The notes beneath the pieces are model-generated. The model was not told the DNA's origin. It ran no database searches and saw nothing but the letters and a program-made list of their open reading frames with translations. The translations under genes and the position numbers were made by a program. A DNA stretch of 64,000 nucleotides. It comes from Chryseobacterium sp. Lineage in GTDB: Bacteria; Bacteroidota; Bacteroidia; Flavobacteriales; Weeksellaceae. Shown in pieces: positions 53,543 to 61,967 of the stretch (position 1 is the stretch's first letter; every line of letters begins with the position of its first letter). The stretch is from assembly GCF_008014695.1 (NCBI RefSeq), contig NZ_VOXE01000002.1:186001-250000 (forward strand), read 5' to 3'.

Positions 53543-55234
53543 ATGAAAAAAATCTTTACTCTATTATTTGCAATGGTAGGACTGATCTGTCTTCATGCTC
53601 AGACTGTTTACAGCGAGAATATGGGTACGCCAGCCAGTACTACAGTGATAACTGCTTATACCGGTTGGCAGAATTCTGCACCCATCGTTTATACCGGTAG
53701 TGGTGACGTGAGAACTTCTTTAGCGTCCACTGGATATACAGGTGCTTCTGGAGGCGGGAATGTATTCTTAACTTCTACAGTCGACAAAAATTTCATTATA
53801 AGTGGAATTAATACTGCCGCGTATGCATCTGCAGGACTTACCCTTTCTTTTGGTTATTTAACCAATTCAACTTCCACACAGCTCGTACTTGAACAAAGTA
53901 TTAATGGTGGTACTACTTGGACTCCAATCACTTTTACAAACAATACCAATACTTCATGGAATTTGGTGAGCATTACAGGAGCCCTGGCTTCCTCATCAAA
54001 TTTATCTTTGAGATTCACTCAACCGGCAACTGCACAGATGAGAATTGATGATGTAAAGATTGTAAATGTATCCACTACATGTGCTTTAACTCCAGCTACC
54101 GCAACTACAATTTGTGATGCTTCTACTTTAGGGTTGGATACTTATACAATTACAATTCCTTATACTGGTGGAGGTACGGCTACATACACTGTATCCGCAA
54201 CTTCAGGTACAGTAGGTGGGAACAACCCAAGTACAGTGGCTGCAGGAAACATCGTGATTACAGGTACTGTTGAAGGAACAGATAACACCATTACCATTAC
54301 GGGAGGTACTTGCAGCTATTCAATCGTTGTAAATGCACCAACCAACGGATGTAAACCTATCAATGCTTTACCTGTAGCAGAACATTTCAACTATACTCCA
54401 GGTCAGGCTTTACAGGCACAGCAAATGTGGACCCCACTTAATTCAGGAGATAATATTACTGTTGCTGCCGGTAACTTATCTTATCCGGGAATCACACCTT
54501 CAGGAAACTCAGTAACCTTTGACGGTGCAGGTATGGATGCGTTCCTTCCTTTTACTGATACCACTTCAGGTGCTGTTTACGCTTCTTTTGCTTTTTCAGT
54601 AACTGATCTTACGAATGTTACCACCGATCTCGCAAGTACTTATTTCGCGGTTCTTACTGACCAGACAGGTAGTTTTACAAGTGCAAGACTATATATCAGA
54701 AAGAGCGGTACCCAGTATCAGTTTGGTTTAGGAGCTGGAACAAGTGCTGACACCTGGTCTACAAACCTTTATAACATCAATACCGTACAGTATTTAAGAA
54801 TCGGTTATGACTTTGCAACCAATAAAATCGCGTTGTTCGAGAATCAGGTTACTCCGCTTACTCCAAGCATAGTAGTTACCCCTGCAGCTCCAATTACAGC
54901 GATCGGCGGTTTTGCTTTGAGACAGGATGCTGCAGCTACAACACCATTCATCCAACTTGATGAGCTTGCAATCAGCAATAACGTAATTGTATTAGGCGTT
55001 TCAGACATCTCTAACTTTAACTCGAACTTCGTTAGAAACACTTTGGTGAAAGACGAAATCAGCTTCGGATCTAAATCTGACGTGAAAGTGTATAACATGA
55101 ACGGACAGGTGGTGAAATCTGCTTCAGTTTCCCCAAATAAAAACCTTAACCTATCTGAATTACAGAACGGAATGTACATTGTTACAGGAATGGTAAACGG
55201 AACTCCGGTTTCGCAGAAAATCCTTAAAAAATAA
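53543..55234 (+). CDS. secreted T9SS cargo protein with type A sorting domain
   Basis: The protein has 563 residues. A signal peptide ends ICLHAQ. The first ~170 residues form a beta-sandwich of the adhesin/MAM-like kind (LEQSINGGTTWTPI, QMRIDDVKIV). A small Ser/Thr/Gly-rich domain with paired Cys follows, then a second sandwich with LRQDAAATTPFIQLDELAI. The last ~80 residues are the T9SS type A signal: VKVYNMNGQVVKSA, LNLSELQNGMYIV and the basic end QKILKK. It is secreted or surface-anchored. The target bound is unknown. Confidence 0.9.
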   Translation: MKKIFTLLFAMVGLICLHAQTVYSENMGTPASTTVITAYTGWQNSAPIVYTGSGDVRTSLASTGYTGASGGGNVFLTSTVDKNFIISGINTAAYASAGLTLSFGYLTNSTSTQLVLEQSINGGTTWTPITFTNNTNTSWNLVSITGALASSSNLSLRFTQPATAQMRIDDVKIVNVSTTCALTPATATTICDASTLGLDTYTITIPYTGGGTATYTVSATSGTVGGNNPSTVAAGNIVITGTVEGTDNTITITGGTCSYSIVVNAPTNGCKPINALPVAEHFNYTPGQALQAQQMWTPLNSGDNITVAAGNLSYPGITPSGNSVTFDGAGMDAFLPFTDTTSGAVYASFAFSVTDLTNVTTDLASTYFAVLTDQTGSFTSARLYIRKSGTQYQFGLGAGTSADTWSTNLYNINTVQYLRIGYDFATNKIALFENQVTPLTPSIVVTPAAPITAIGGFALRQDAAATTPFIQLDELAISNNVIVLGVSDISNFNSNFVRNTLVKDEISFGSKSDVKVYNMNGQVVKSASVSPNKNLNLSELQNGMYIVTGMVNGTPVSQKILKK

Positions 55235-55254
55235 ACACGACGTTATTTTTACAG

Positions 55255-55282
55255 AAGCGGCTCCGAAAGGAGCCGCTTTTTT
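55255..55282 (+). terminator. T9SS cargo gene terminator
   Basis: AAGCGGCTCC, GAAA tetraloop, GGAGCCGCTT and a T-run. Confidence 0.92.
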
Positions 55283-55287
55283 GGTGG

Positions 55288-55668
55288 TTATTTCCGCTTA
55301 AACGTCGCTGTTTTCAGTGCGTCCTGGATCATTTTTCCGGGGCGGAAGGCCACCGAGAGTTTTTTGATTGCCCGGCTGTCCACTTCCTCGGAGCTTTCTC
55401 TTGCCTCGCTCGAGCCTGTCGCCCGCAGGGTGAAATACTCGCCTACATAAACAATATTGCCGGCTGCCACTTCTTCGGCAATGGTACTAAAGGTACTTTC
55501 AAGCACGGCCAGGATATCGGCCTTCGATACGGTGGAAGATGCGGCTGCACGTTTGGCCAGATCATCCAGAGTGATTTTTCCGTTCCCGATAACCCGTGCA
55601 TAATATTTCACGGGTGCATTGGGCTTCTGGGGATTCTTCATCGCTGTTACATTAAATGTAATTGGCAT
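55288..55668 (-). CDS. HU family (HU-HIG type) DNA-binding protein
   Basis: The protein has 126 residues. It opens MPITFNVTAMKNPQKPN, with the long N-terminal extension of the Bacteroidetes HU-HIG form. The helical HU dimer part is LAKRAAASSTVSKADILAVLESTF, and the beta arm is VYVGEYFTLRATGSSEARESSEEVDS. The ending SVAFRPGKMIQDALKTATFKRK is also typical. It bends or coats DNA as a nucleoid protein. The family has many paralogues, often near surface or mobile genes. Confidence 0.9.
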   Translation of the reverse strand: MPITFNVTAMKNPQKPNAPVKYYARVIGNGKITLDDLAKRAAASSTVSKADILAVLESTFSTIAEEVAAGNIVYVGEYFTLRATGSSEARESSEEVDSRAIKKLSVAFRPGKMIQDALKTATFKRK

Positions 55669-55999
55669 GTCAATTAAAATTTAAAGTTAAACAATTGAGA
55701 GTTAGGTCACTTCGCCTTTTCAAAGTTAAAAAAAATACAATATTCAACATTTATTTCTAAAGATTTTTTTTAAAAAAATAGCGGTCTTTTTTTCCCGGCA
55801 CAGGTGCCATTAAAAATGTTCCCCAGGATGGTTCGTAAAAAAGATGCGGGTCTTTTGCAGAAGCCTGCTGATGGGCTTTACAGAGTGGTCAGAAAAGGGG
55901 TGTAAAAGTTTGAAAAAAGTCTTTTTCTTAAACCGTTCTTCCTTAAAAAAGAATCAGCAAAAAGAGAAAGCAGTAAAGGGATAAAAAGGATTTTCTACC
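55669..55999. other. gene-poor stretch upstream of HU-HIG gene
   Basis: This AT-rich region of 331 bases has no convincing gene. It holds a TAACTTTG box on the minus strand (55721-55728), a possible promoter element for the HU-HIG gene, and a 29-codon ORF (55816-55905) with no family likeness. Poly-A/T runs are common. I see no terminator of normal strength for the gene ending at 56000. Confidence 0.5.
55721..55728 (-). promoter_or_regulatory. -7 box of HU-HIG gene
   Basis: TAACTTTG on the minus strand, 52 bases before the ATG at 55668; the nearest TTG is at 16-base spacing. Confidence 0.4.
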
Positions 56000-58825
56000 T
56001 TAATACCATCCCCGCCGCAGCGTATTGGCAATGGCACTGAAGTTCAGCACCAGGGTGAACCGGATCCGTTTGGCATAATCCTTAAACGACGGTTCGAAAC
56101 CCAGGGTAGACTGTACCGGAAAGTACACTTCCAGAAAATCGGGAATGATCCGCACTTTCACCCCGCTGTCCCAGATGAATTCTGCCTGGCGGCCTTTGTT
56201 CTTGAAGACTCCGGCATCGGCGTATACACTGAACATCTTCCAGACATGCGTATCATAATTCACCGAACCCACCCATTGGTTCACGGTTCCCGGAATAAGG
56301 GACTTGAAACCGGCATCGGCCAGGATGAACTGCTGAGAAAGCAGCCCGCCTGTAGCACTTTCCCCCAACAGATTATAGGAGAAGGCATAGTTCGAAACTT
56401 TGGAGATCCCATAATCGAAGATATCATTGCGCGTGTTGTTTTTGAGGAAATAGCCGGCGAAAAGCCGGAAACTCATTTTCTTTTTCGGCGCAAATTCCCA
56501 CCGGTAAAAACCTTCCGCATTGATCTTCTGGAAATCTTCCATCCACTGGGTGTTGATCCCGATGGCGTTTTCGTGGATGAGGCGGCTGTCGGCATACCCA
56601 TATCCCACGTTCCAGAGATTGTATTCCCCATATTCTTTTTCCGCGATCATTTTGGGCGTCAGGTCTTTCTGAAAGTAGCTGTAAGAAGCACCAAGGTTCC
56701 GGCTCACCGTACTTCTGGGGTTTTTGGTGAAATTCATATTGGCAGATGCCGTAAACTTGCGGTATGCAAGATCAAAATCATAATGAAAGTACGAACCCGA
56801 AAGTCCGAGGGTCAGGTCGCGGTAAAAGCTTTCGGGCGGCAGGAAACTGTAGGTTGCGCCCGCCGAGCCGGTAAATTTGCCGGTTCCGGTACTGTAACTC
56901 GGCGTTACCGAATACAGGAATTTCTGGCTGAACAGCGATTTGTTCTTGAAGTTGAGCCCCACCACAAATTTGTCGTAGGTGTTGTTGAAGCTTACCCGCG
57001 GATTCAGGTAAATCTCATTGTACTCCGGGTTCGGAATGTCCTTGATGAATTTGAACCTGATCTTCTTCATATTGGCGAAAATGCCGGTGGTGTACAGATA
57101 ATTGTCGCGGAAGTTCGGTTCCGGGTAAATATAATTGTCGTTAAGCGTGATTTTATACGCGTCAGATTGCGGGATGCTGAAGGTAAAGTCCTTCTGTTTT
57201 TCTTTGGTGTCGTACCAGTACGTGGTTTTTTTGCCGTCTGAAGTCTCCGTTTCAAGCTTTAAAGGGATGGGTGTGCCGGTGTTTTTTCTGATGTTCACGA
57301 GGAAATTATCTTCTTCTTTCGTGAATTTCCTCAGGTTAAAATTGTCTCGGTTCTTATGCTGGAAGTGTGTTTCGAGAAAGTCGGAAGAGTAGTGCGACGC
57401 CACGGCGAGCCGGTCCAGGAAATCTTTCGTATCGATCCTGTGGTCATTGTTCTCCTTCAGATACTGTCTCAGGAACGAATTGAAAGCTTCGGGCTCCATC
57501 TTTTCCGAAATGAAGTTGAAAAGGTTGCCGGTTTCGAAGCTGCTGATGGCCATATCGTTGTAATTGCTCAGCGCCGTGAACGGTTCTCCTATTTTCTGAT
57601 CCAGGTTCTGCGTCATGATGTACTGGTAGGCCAGACCATATCGGTCGAGCAGTTTCAGTCGGGAGGCGTGGAAGATTTTCAGCGGCTTAATGCCGAATAT
57701 CTCAGCATTGTCGGGCAGGTCGCCCAACAGCTTTTCGTCTTTGTAGAATTTCTTCAGATATTCGATCTCCAGATACGTTTTAATACCGTTCTTGAACCAG
57801 TGATCGTTCATTTTATGGGTAATAAACTGCTGTTCCACCACGTTTTTGGTGATGATGCTGAGGTAGTTCATGTCCGTTTTTTCATTGTCGGTAAACATCT
57901 GGAACCTGAATTTCCAGAACTTGATGTCGTCATTTCCAAAGAAATCTTCCTTTTTCCTGAACTTTTCCGAAATGAAAATCTTCTGCGGCAGGTCTCCTGT
58001 TTTCTCCAGGATGAAGTGAAGATGGAGCGGAAGATAGAACTCAAGCCGCTGTTTTTCCATGCTCGTAAGCGGATAACCGAAATCCACAAGGATCTGTTTC
58101 CCGTCGAGATAAGTTTTGATTCCGGGATAGTTTTCTTCACTGAGGAGGAATTCCGGATCATTTTTCAGGAGTCCGCTGAACGAATTCCTCTGGTCTTCCG
58201 CAAGATTACTCTTGATGAAGTATTTAGCAGGCACAGTGAAATTCACCTTCCAGAACGATCCGAAGTTTTGGGTTTCCTCGATGTCATGATACTGTTTGTC
58301 CTGCGGTTCCTCATTTTCGAAACTGTCCGGAACCAGAAAGAAGTATTTCAGCGCAATCTGCTCCTCCGAAGTTCCGTAACCTGTGAACTGAATCGAGGGT
58401 AACTGCAGCTGGTACTGCAGGCTGATCCTGATCTTTTCGCCAGGCTTTAGCGGTTCGCGAAGAGAAAAGTAGAGGTTCTGATTGGTAAGATCATTGTCGG
58501 GACGGATTAAATTCCCTTCAAACTTTGCTTCCAGCGTCTCCAGTATTCCCAGATCTTCAGGTTTTGCGAAGTGCAGATCGGTGCTGCGGTCTTCGAGTTT
58601 ACGGTAGGCGAGTGCAGTGTTTTTGTTCCGATATGCGGCAACCCAATTCAGGAGTTTGATCTTATTGACCGCAACTTCCTGCTTATTGAAGTAGGTGATT
58701 TTCTGGTTTACGGTAAGGATCCTGCCATCTTCGGAGATGCCCGCGTCTATATAAATAGAATCATTCTGCGCAGAAATCCACCCAAAACTCAACAGACAAA
58801 GAAATAAAGCCAGATTTTTTCCCAC
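56000..58825 (-). CDS. M1 peptidase-like domain (apparently inactive) fused to an outer-membrane beta-barrel
   Basis: The protein has 941 residues; a GTG at 58825 opens the signal peptide (LALFLCLLSFGWISAQ) and no ATG does. Residues ~20-520 follow the M1 plan, a beta-rich N-domain and then a helical domain. Where HExxH is expected there is V330-E-Q-Q-F334, and the NEG of M1 enzymes is K345-N346-G347 before IKTYLE, so all three zinc ligands look lost. From about residue 590 strands alternate with aromatic ends up to a C-terminal RRGWY, like an outer-membrane barrel. It may act as a binding or assembly protein. The function is unknown. Confidence 0.72.
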   Translation of the reverse strand: MGKNLALFLCLLSFGWISAQNDSIYIDAGISEDGRILTVNQKITYFNKQEVAVNKIKLLNWVAAYRNKNTALAYRKLEDRSTDLHFAKPEDLGILETLEAKFEGNLIRPDNDLTNQNLYFSLREPLKPGEKIRISLQYQLQLPSIQFTGYGTSEEQIALKYFFLVPDSFENEEPQDKQYHDIEETQNFGSFWKVNFTVPAKYFIKSNLAEDQRNSFSGLLKNDPEFLLSEENYPGIKTYLDGKQILVDFGYPLTSMEKQRLEFYLPLHLHFILEKTGDLPQKIFISEKFRKKEDFFGNDDIKFWKFRFQMFTDNEKTDMNYLSIITKNVVEQQFITHKMNDHWFKNGIKTYLEIEYLKKFYKDEKLLGDLPDNAEIFGIKPLKIFHASRLKLLDRYGLAYQYIMTQNLDQKIGEPFTALSNYNDMAISSFETGNLFNFISEKMEPEAFNSFLRQYLKENNDHRIDTKDFLDRLAVASHYSSDFLETHFQHKNRDNFNLRKFTKEEDNFLVNIRKNTGTPIPLKLETETSDGKKTTYWYDTKEKQKDFTFSIPQSDAYKITLNDNYIYPEPNFRDNYLYTTGIFANMKKIRFKFIKDIPNPEYNEIYLNPRVSFNNTYDKFVVGLNFKNKSLFSQKFLYSVTPSYSTGTGKFTGSAGATYSFLPPESFYRDLTLGLSGSYFHYDFDLAYRKFTASANMNFTKNPRSTVSRNLGASYSYFQKDLTPKMIAEKEYGEYNLWNVGYGYADSRLIHENAIGINTQWMEDFQKINAEGFYRWEFAPKKKMSFRLFAGYFLKNNTRNDIFDYGISKVSNYAFSYNLLGESATGGLLSQQFILADAGFKSLIPGTVNQWVGSVNYDTHVWKMFSVYADAGVFKNKGRQAEFIWDSGVKVRIIPDFLEVYFPVQSTLGFEPSFKDYAKRIRFTLVLNFSAIANTLRRGWY

Positions 58826-58876
58826 AGGATTCGCAAAGGTTAAATATACTTGTTTCGGATGTAAAACATGAAGTTT

Positions 58877-58911
58877 AAAAAGGCCGGGCCGGAATTCAAT
58901 TCCGGACCGGC
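58877..58911 (-). terminator. pyrE-pyrF terminator
   Basis: A GC-rich inverted repeat, CCGGAATT and AATTCCGG arms extended by GCCGG/CCGGC with one mismatch, is followed on the minus strand by five T. Confidence 0.85.
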
Positions 58912-58932
58912 TCTTTAGTTCATTTTAAAGAA

Positions 58933-60291
58933 TTATAGAGAAGTTTCGTAGGCATTCCAGCCCGCTATCTTGTAATTCAGCGCAGATTTTTCGGCATCAG
59001 GTGCCTTGTAAATACCGCGGCCAACGATCATGAAATCGGTGTGAAGATTGCTGAAAACATGTTCAGGCGTGTTATACTGCTGTCCTTTTCCGTCGCCGGA
59101 ATCGGCAAGATTCACTCCGGGAGTGAAGAGCAGCAGTTCATCGGGAATCTGTTTCTGCGAAACTCCGCCAATGACGTTTGGATGAGACTGCGCCACTTTA
59201 AGGGCTTCTTCCTGATAATTCTTGTCGGTTAATGTTCCCTTTGAAGACATTCCGAGGATCGCCACAACGCCTACATTCCTGAAACAGTCGAGTGAATCGT
59301 ATCCACCGATGACCTGAGCGGTAACAAAATCGGCCCAGTTCGAGATCTTATAAATGCCGTATGAGAACTGAAGTTCCTGTGTATTGCCGATATCAGCAAA
59401 CTTCCGGTCTTCCATAAGCAGAAAGTTGTGCTTCGCCGCCAGGTCTTTCAAGGGAAGGATGGTACTGTCGGAATCGAAATCAGTGATAATATCGATATGG
59501 GTTTTTAAAGCTACAATATGCGGACCTACCTTTTCTGCAAGATCAAGCAGTTCAGCCGTGGTGATGACATCAGCCGAAACAATAAGGTTGCTTTTCTTCT
59601 GAAGCGCAATTTCCAGCAGTTTCTTCGCTACTGAATGGTCTGCATACTCCAGTTTCTGTTCATATGAAAGCCTTTTTTTGTCTTCAAACTTCACGGCATT
59701 TCCGGCAAGAAAATCGCTGATCCTTGATACTTCTTCATCATCCAGATGGCCTTCATCCTTCAGGATCGTGCAGACTTCGGAAATGGTGAAGAGTGTATGA
59801 ACACGGTAGCCTTTGCTTTCGAGGAGTTCTTTTCCGCCCTGCTGCCGGTCGAGTACCACCACAATATCAGATACTGAAATGCCTTCATTCTCAATTTCAG
59901 GAATGGTTTCGAGGAGGGATTTTCCGCTTGTAATGACATCTTCGACCAACAGGCAGTTCTGGCCTTTGGTATAGATGCCTTCAATGAGTTTCTTTGTTCC
60001 GTATGCTTTGGCTTCTTTCCTTTTGATGATTAAGGGAAGGTAGCTTTCGAGCGACATGGCTGTTGCCATGGGAAGTGCAGCATAAGGCACCCCGCAAATC
60101 ACATCGAAATTGTCCAGCGGAAGCATTTCGAGGAGATAGTTGGCCAGATGTTTAAGGATTCTCGGGTCGGATGCCAGCGGTCTTAAGTCAACATAAAAAG
60201 GACTTTCGATACCGCTTTTCAGCGTAAACTTCCCGAATTTGATGATGCCCAGTTGATAACATTCGAGAAAAAATTCTTTCTTACTTTCCAT
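58933..60291 (-). CDS. pyrEF: bifunctional orotate phosphoribosyltransferase / OMP decarboxylase (UMP-synthase-like)
   Basis: The protein has 452 residues from the ATG at 60291; the in-frame upstream part lacks family sequence. The N-terminal OPRT (about 1-205) has YVDLRPL, VPYAALPMATAMS and the PRPP loop VEDVITSGKSLLETI. The C-terminal OMP decarboxylase (about 230-452) has SADVITTAELL, KTHIDIITDF, the catalytic FLLMEDRKFADIGNT and FMIVGRGIY. Order and motifs match eukaryotic UMP synthase more than common bacterial PyrF. It converts orotate to UMP in two steps. Confidence 0.93.
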   Translation of the reverse strand: MESKKEFFLECYQLGIIKFGKFTLKSGIESPFYVDLRPLASDPRILKHLANYLLEMLPLDNFDVICGVPYAALPMATAMSLESYLPLIIKRKEAKAYGTKKLIEGIYTKGQNCLLVEDVITSGKSLLETIPEIENEGISVSDIVVVLDRQQGGKELLESKGYRVHTLFTISEVCTILKDEGHLDDEEVSRISDFLAGNAVKFEDKKRLSYEQKLEYADHSVAKKLLEIALQKKSNLIVSADVITTAELLDLAEKVGPHIVALKTHIDIITDFDSDSTILPLKDLAAKHNFLLMEDRKFADIGNTQELQFSYGIYKISNWADFVTAQVIGGYDSLDCFRNVGVVAILGMSSKGTLTDKNYQEEALKVAQSHPNVIGGVSQKQIPDELLLFTPGVNLADSGDGKGQQYNTPEHVFSNLHTDFMIVGRGIYKAPDAEKSALNYKIAGWNAYETSL

Positions 60292-60306
60292 TAATTTACT
60301 TTCAAC

Positions 60307-60314
60307 AAAGTTAA
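60307..60314 (-). promoter_or_regulatory. -7 box of pyrE-pyrF fusion
   Basis: TAACTTTG on the minus strand, 15 bases before the ATG at 60291. Confidence 0.5.
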
Positions 60315-60356
60315 GGATTTGATTGGTTTTTGAAAAATCTGGCGGGACAAAACACA

Positions 60357-60383
60357 AAAAAACCGTTCGTAGTAACGAAACGG
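60357..60383 (-). terminator. terminator of YkvA-family gene
   Basis: On the minus strand CCGTTTCG and CGAACGG form a stem with one bulged T and loop TTACTA, followed by a T-run. Confidence 0.75.
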
Positions 60384-60397
60384 CTCAGTGATATTCT

Positions 60398-60739
60398 TTA
60401 TCTTACGATTTCAGCATCGATGACTTTCTGGTCAACGGAACTTCTTTCAGCTTCCCAAAGGAGGAACTTGTCCACTTCTCTCATCAGTTTTGGCAGTGCA
60501 AGTGAAAGGATGGCGAGATCATCCATCACACCGATTACGGGCAGTGCGATCTCCGGCAGAAGGTCAATAGGAGAAATAATGTAAAGAAGGCCCAACAACG
60601 GTAAAATGATATCTACAGATTTCATTGGGTACTGTCCTTTGCTCCACATTCTTACCATTCGGTAAACGTCGGGTATTTTCTTAAGAAAACCTTTGTGCTT
60701 GATGGCTTCTTTAGCGAGTTCGATTTTTGAAAATTTCAT
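60398..60739 (-). CDS. YkvA family protein (DUF1232)
   Basis: The protein has 113 residues. The DUF1232 core is SVDIILPLLGLLYIISPIDLLPEI followed by IGVMDDLAILSLAL. It has two short hydrophobic segments and is probably membrane-associated. The function is unknown. It lies 85 bases downstream of the TlpA gene and 106 upstream of pyrEF; the terminator right after it separates it from pyrEF. Confidence 0.88.
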   Translation of the reverse strand: MKFSKIELAKEAIKHKGFLKKIPDVYRMVRMWSKGQYPMKSVDIILPLLGLLYIISPIDLLPEIALPVIGVMDDLAILSLALPKLMREVDKFLLWEAERSSVDQKVIDAEIVR

Positions 60740-60824
60740 ATTATTTGAGATTTGTATTAAGACACGTAGAACTTAACAAAACCTCTGCCATTATTTGGAC
60801 TAAAGTGTTAATTAAAACATAAAA

Positions 60825-61376
60825 TTACGGCGCAATATTGTCGATAAGCGTATGCACCCCTTTGGAATTCCAGTCTTTGGAAGCATCTTCCTTCAGTAAT
60901 ATCCTTCCGTTTTTATCGAGCAAGAATGTGGTGGGAAATACTTTCGGCAAAAGATCACCGGAAATCGGACTTTGGGCAATATACACAGGAACTGTGTAAT
61001 TGTTTTCTTTCAGAAATTTGACAACGGCCGCTTCCTCATCCTGCATGGCGATGAGTACGAACTCGGTTTTGTCTTTCTTTGCGTCGTAAAGTTTCTGGAT
61101 CGTAGGCCATTCTTCGCGGCACGGCGGACACCAGGTTCCCCAGAAATTGAGGAAAACCAGTTTGTTTCCTTTGAAATTTTTAAGATTCGTGCTCGGAACA
61201 TTGATGCCTTTCAGCTGGATGTCATAATCTGCATCGGAAACAATGACGGCGTTTTCAATCTGCGCCACAGGGAAAAACAGATCCTTCAGCTTAAGTTTTA
61301 GCGACGGAAATAGGAGCAGTGTTGCGATCAAAGCTGTGGCAACCAGATAAAAAATATTTTTTTTAATGAAATTCAT
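60825..61376 (-). CDS. TlpA-family thiol-disulfide oxidoreductase
   Basis: The protein has 183 residues. One N-terminal membrane anchor (about 7-24) is followed by a thioredoxin fold with FWGTWCPPCREEWP (C83, C86) and VFPTTFLLDKNGRI, the cis-Pro region. It acts in the periplasm, reducing disulfides, for example in cytochrome c maturation. The start lies 2 bases after the thioredoxin-like gene stop, so it belongs to the aroC operon. Confidence 0.92.
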   Translation of the reverse strand: MNFIKKNIFYLVATALIATLLLFPSLKLKLKDLFFPVAQIENAVIVSDADYDIQLKGINVPSTNLKNFKGNKLVFLNFWGTWCPPCREEWPTIQKLYDAKKDKTEFVLIAMQDEEAAVVKFLKENNYTVPVYIAQSPISGDLLPKVFPTTFLLDKNGRILLKEDASKDWNSKGVHTLIDNIAP

Positions 61377-61378
61377 TT

Positions 61379-61957
61379 TCAGATTTTTTCCAATAGTTCC
61401 TCAATAATGTCTTCGCCTTTATTTTTGGTGTAGTACACCTGCAGATCGTTATGGAAATCATCTGCATTGTAATTCTCAGGATCGGCTTTGTGTTTTTTCA
61501 GCATTTCCATTCCTGCTTTCGGTCTTGGGCCCCAAAAAGAGATGACTTCATCGTTTTCGTTTAAAATCAACACAATCGGAATCGACATGGCTCCGTTGGT
61601 AAGATAGCGGTTCATCAAATCAAGGTTTTGGTCACGGTAAATGATTCTTACTTCATTTTTGCCTTCAAAAAAAGTGTTTATTACCGGAACAATCATGCTG
61701 GCATCACCGCACCAACCTTCTGAAATGATCAGGATTTTGCCTTTGAATTCTTTTTCGTTCAGTTTTTTAAGAAGGTCATCCTGAGGGTGATAGGTTTTCA
61801 TAACCCTGTGCATTCTGGTCATACCCAGTTTGTAATATTCGAGATAGGTTTTCTCTTCCTCATCATTGCTTCCTTCCAGCTTGGAGATTCTTTCCTCGGT
61901 GTCGCTCAGGTATTGCTGAAGGGTCACTGCCTTTTCCCAGTAGTTTTTTATCGTCAT
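61379..61957 (-). CDS. thioredoxin-like protein with WCGDA site
   Basis: The protein has 192 residues and no signal peptide. The fold core is KILIISEGWCGDASMIVPVI, where C83 is followed by G-D-A86. The related PF14595-type proteins usually have WCGDC, so the resolving Cys appears missing. A cis-Pro region MSIPIVLIL follows. It probably acts as a monothiol thioredoxin-like protein in the cytosol. It is 10 bases after aroC and 2 bases before the tlpA-like gene. Confidence 0.85.
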   Translation of the reverse strand: MTIKNYWEKAVTLQQYLSDTEERISKLEGSNDEEEKTYLEYYKLGMTRMHRVMKTYHPQDDLLKKLNEKEFKGKILIISEGWCGDASMIVPVINTFFEGKNEVRIIYRDQNLDLMNRYLTNGAMSIPIVLILNENDEVISFWGPRPKAGMEMLKKHKADPENYNADDFHNDLQVYYTKNKGEDIIEELLEKI

Positions 61958-61967
61958 TTTAAAAGAA

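Noticed and set aside
55816-55905. 29-codon ORF upstream of the HU-HIG gene
   Set aside because: Too short, no family likeness, no close promoter box or operon context.
56246-58402. Long plus-strand ORFs of 331 and 348 residues
   Set aside because: They are antisense to the barrel-fusion gene, rich in Val, Phe, Arg and Glu with no recognisable domain, and have no promoter box.
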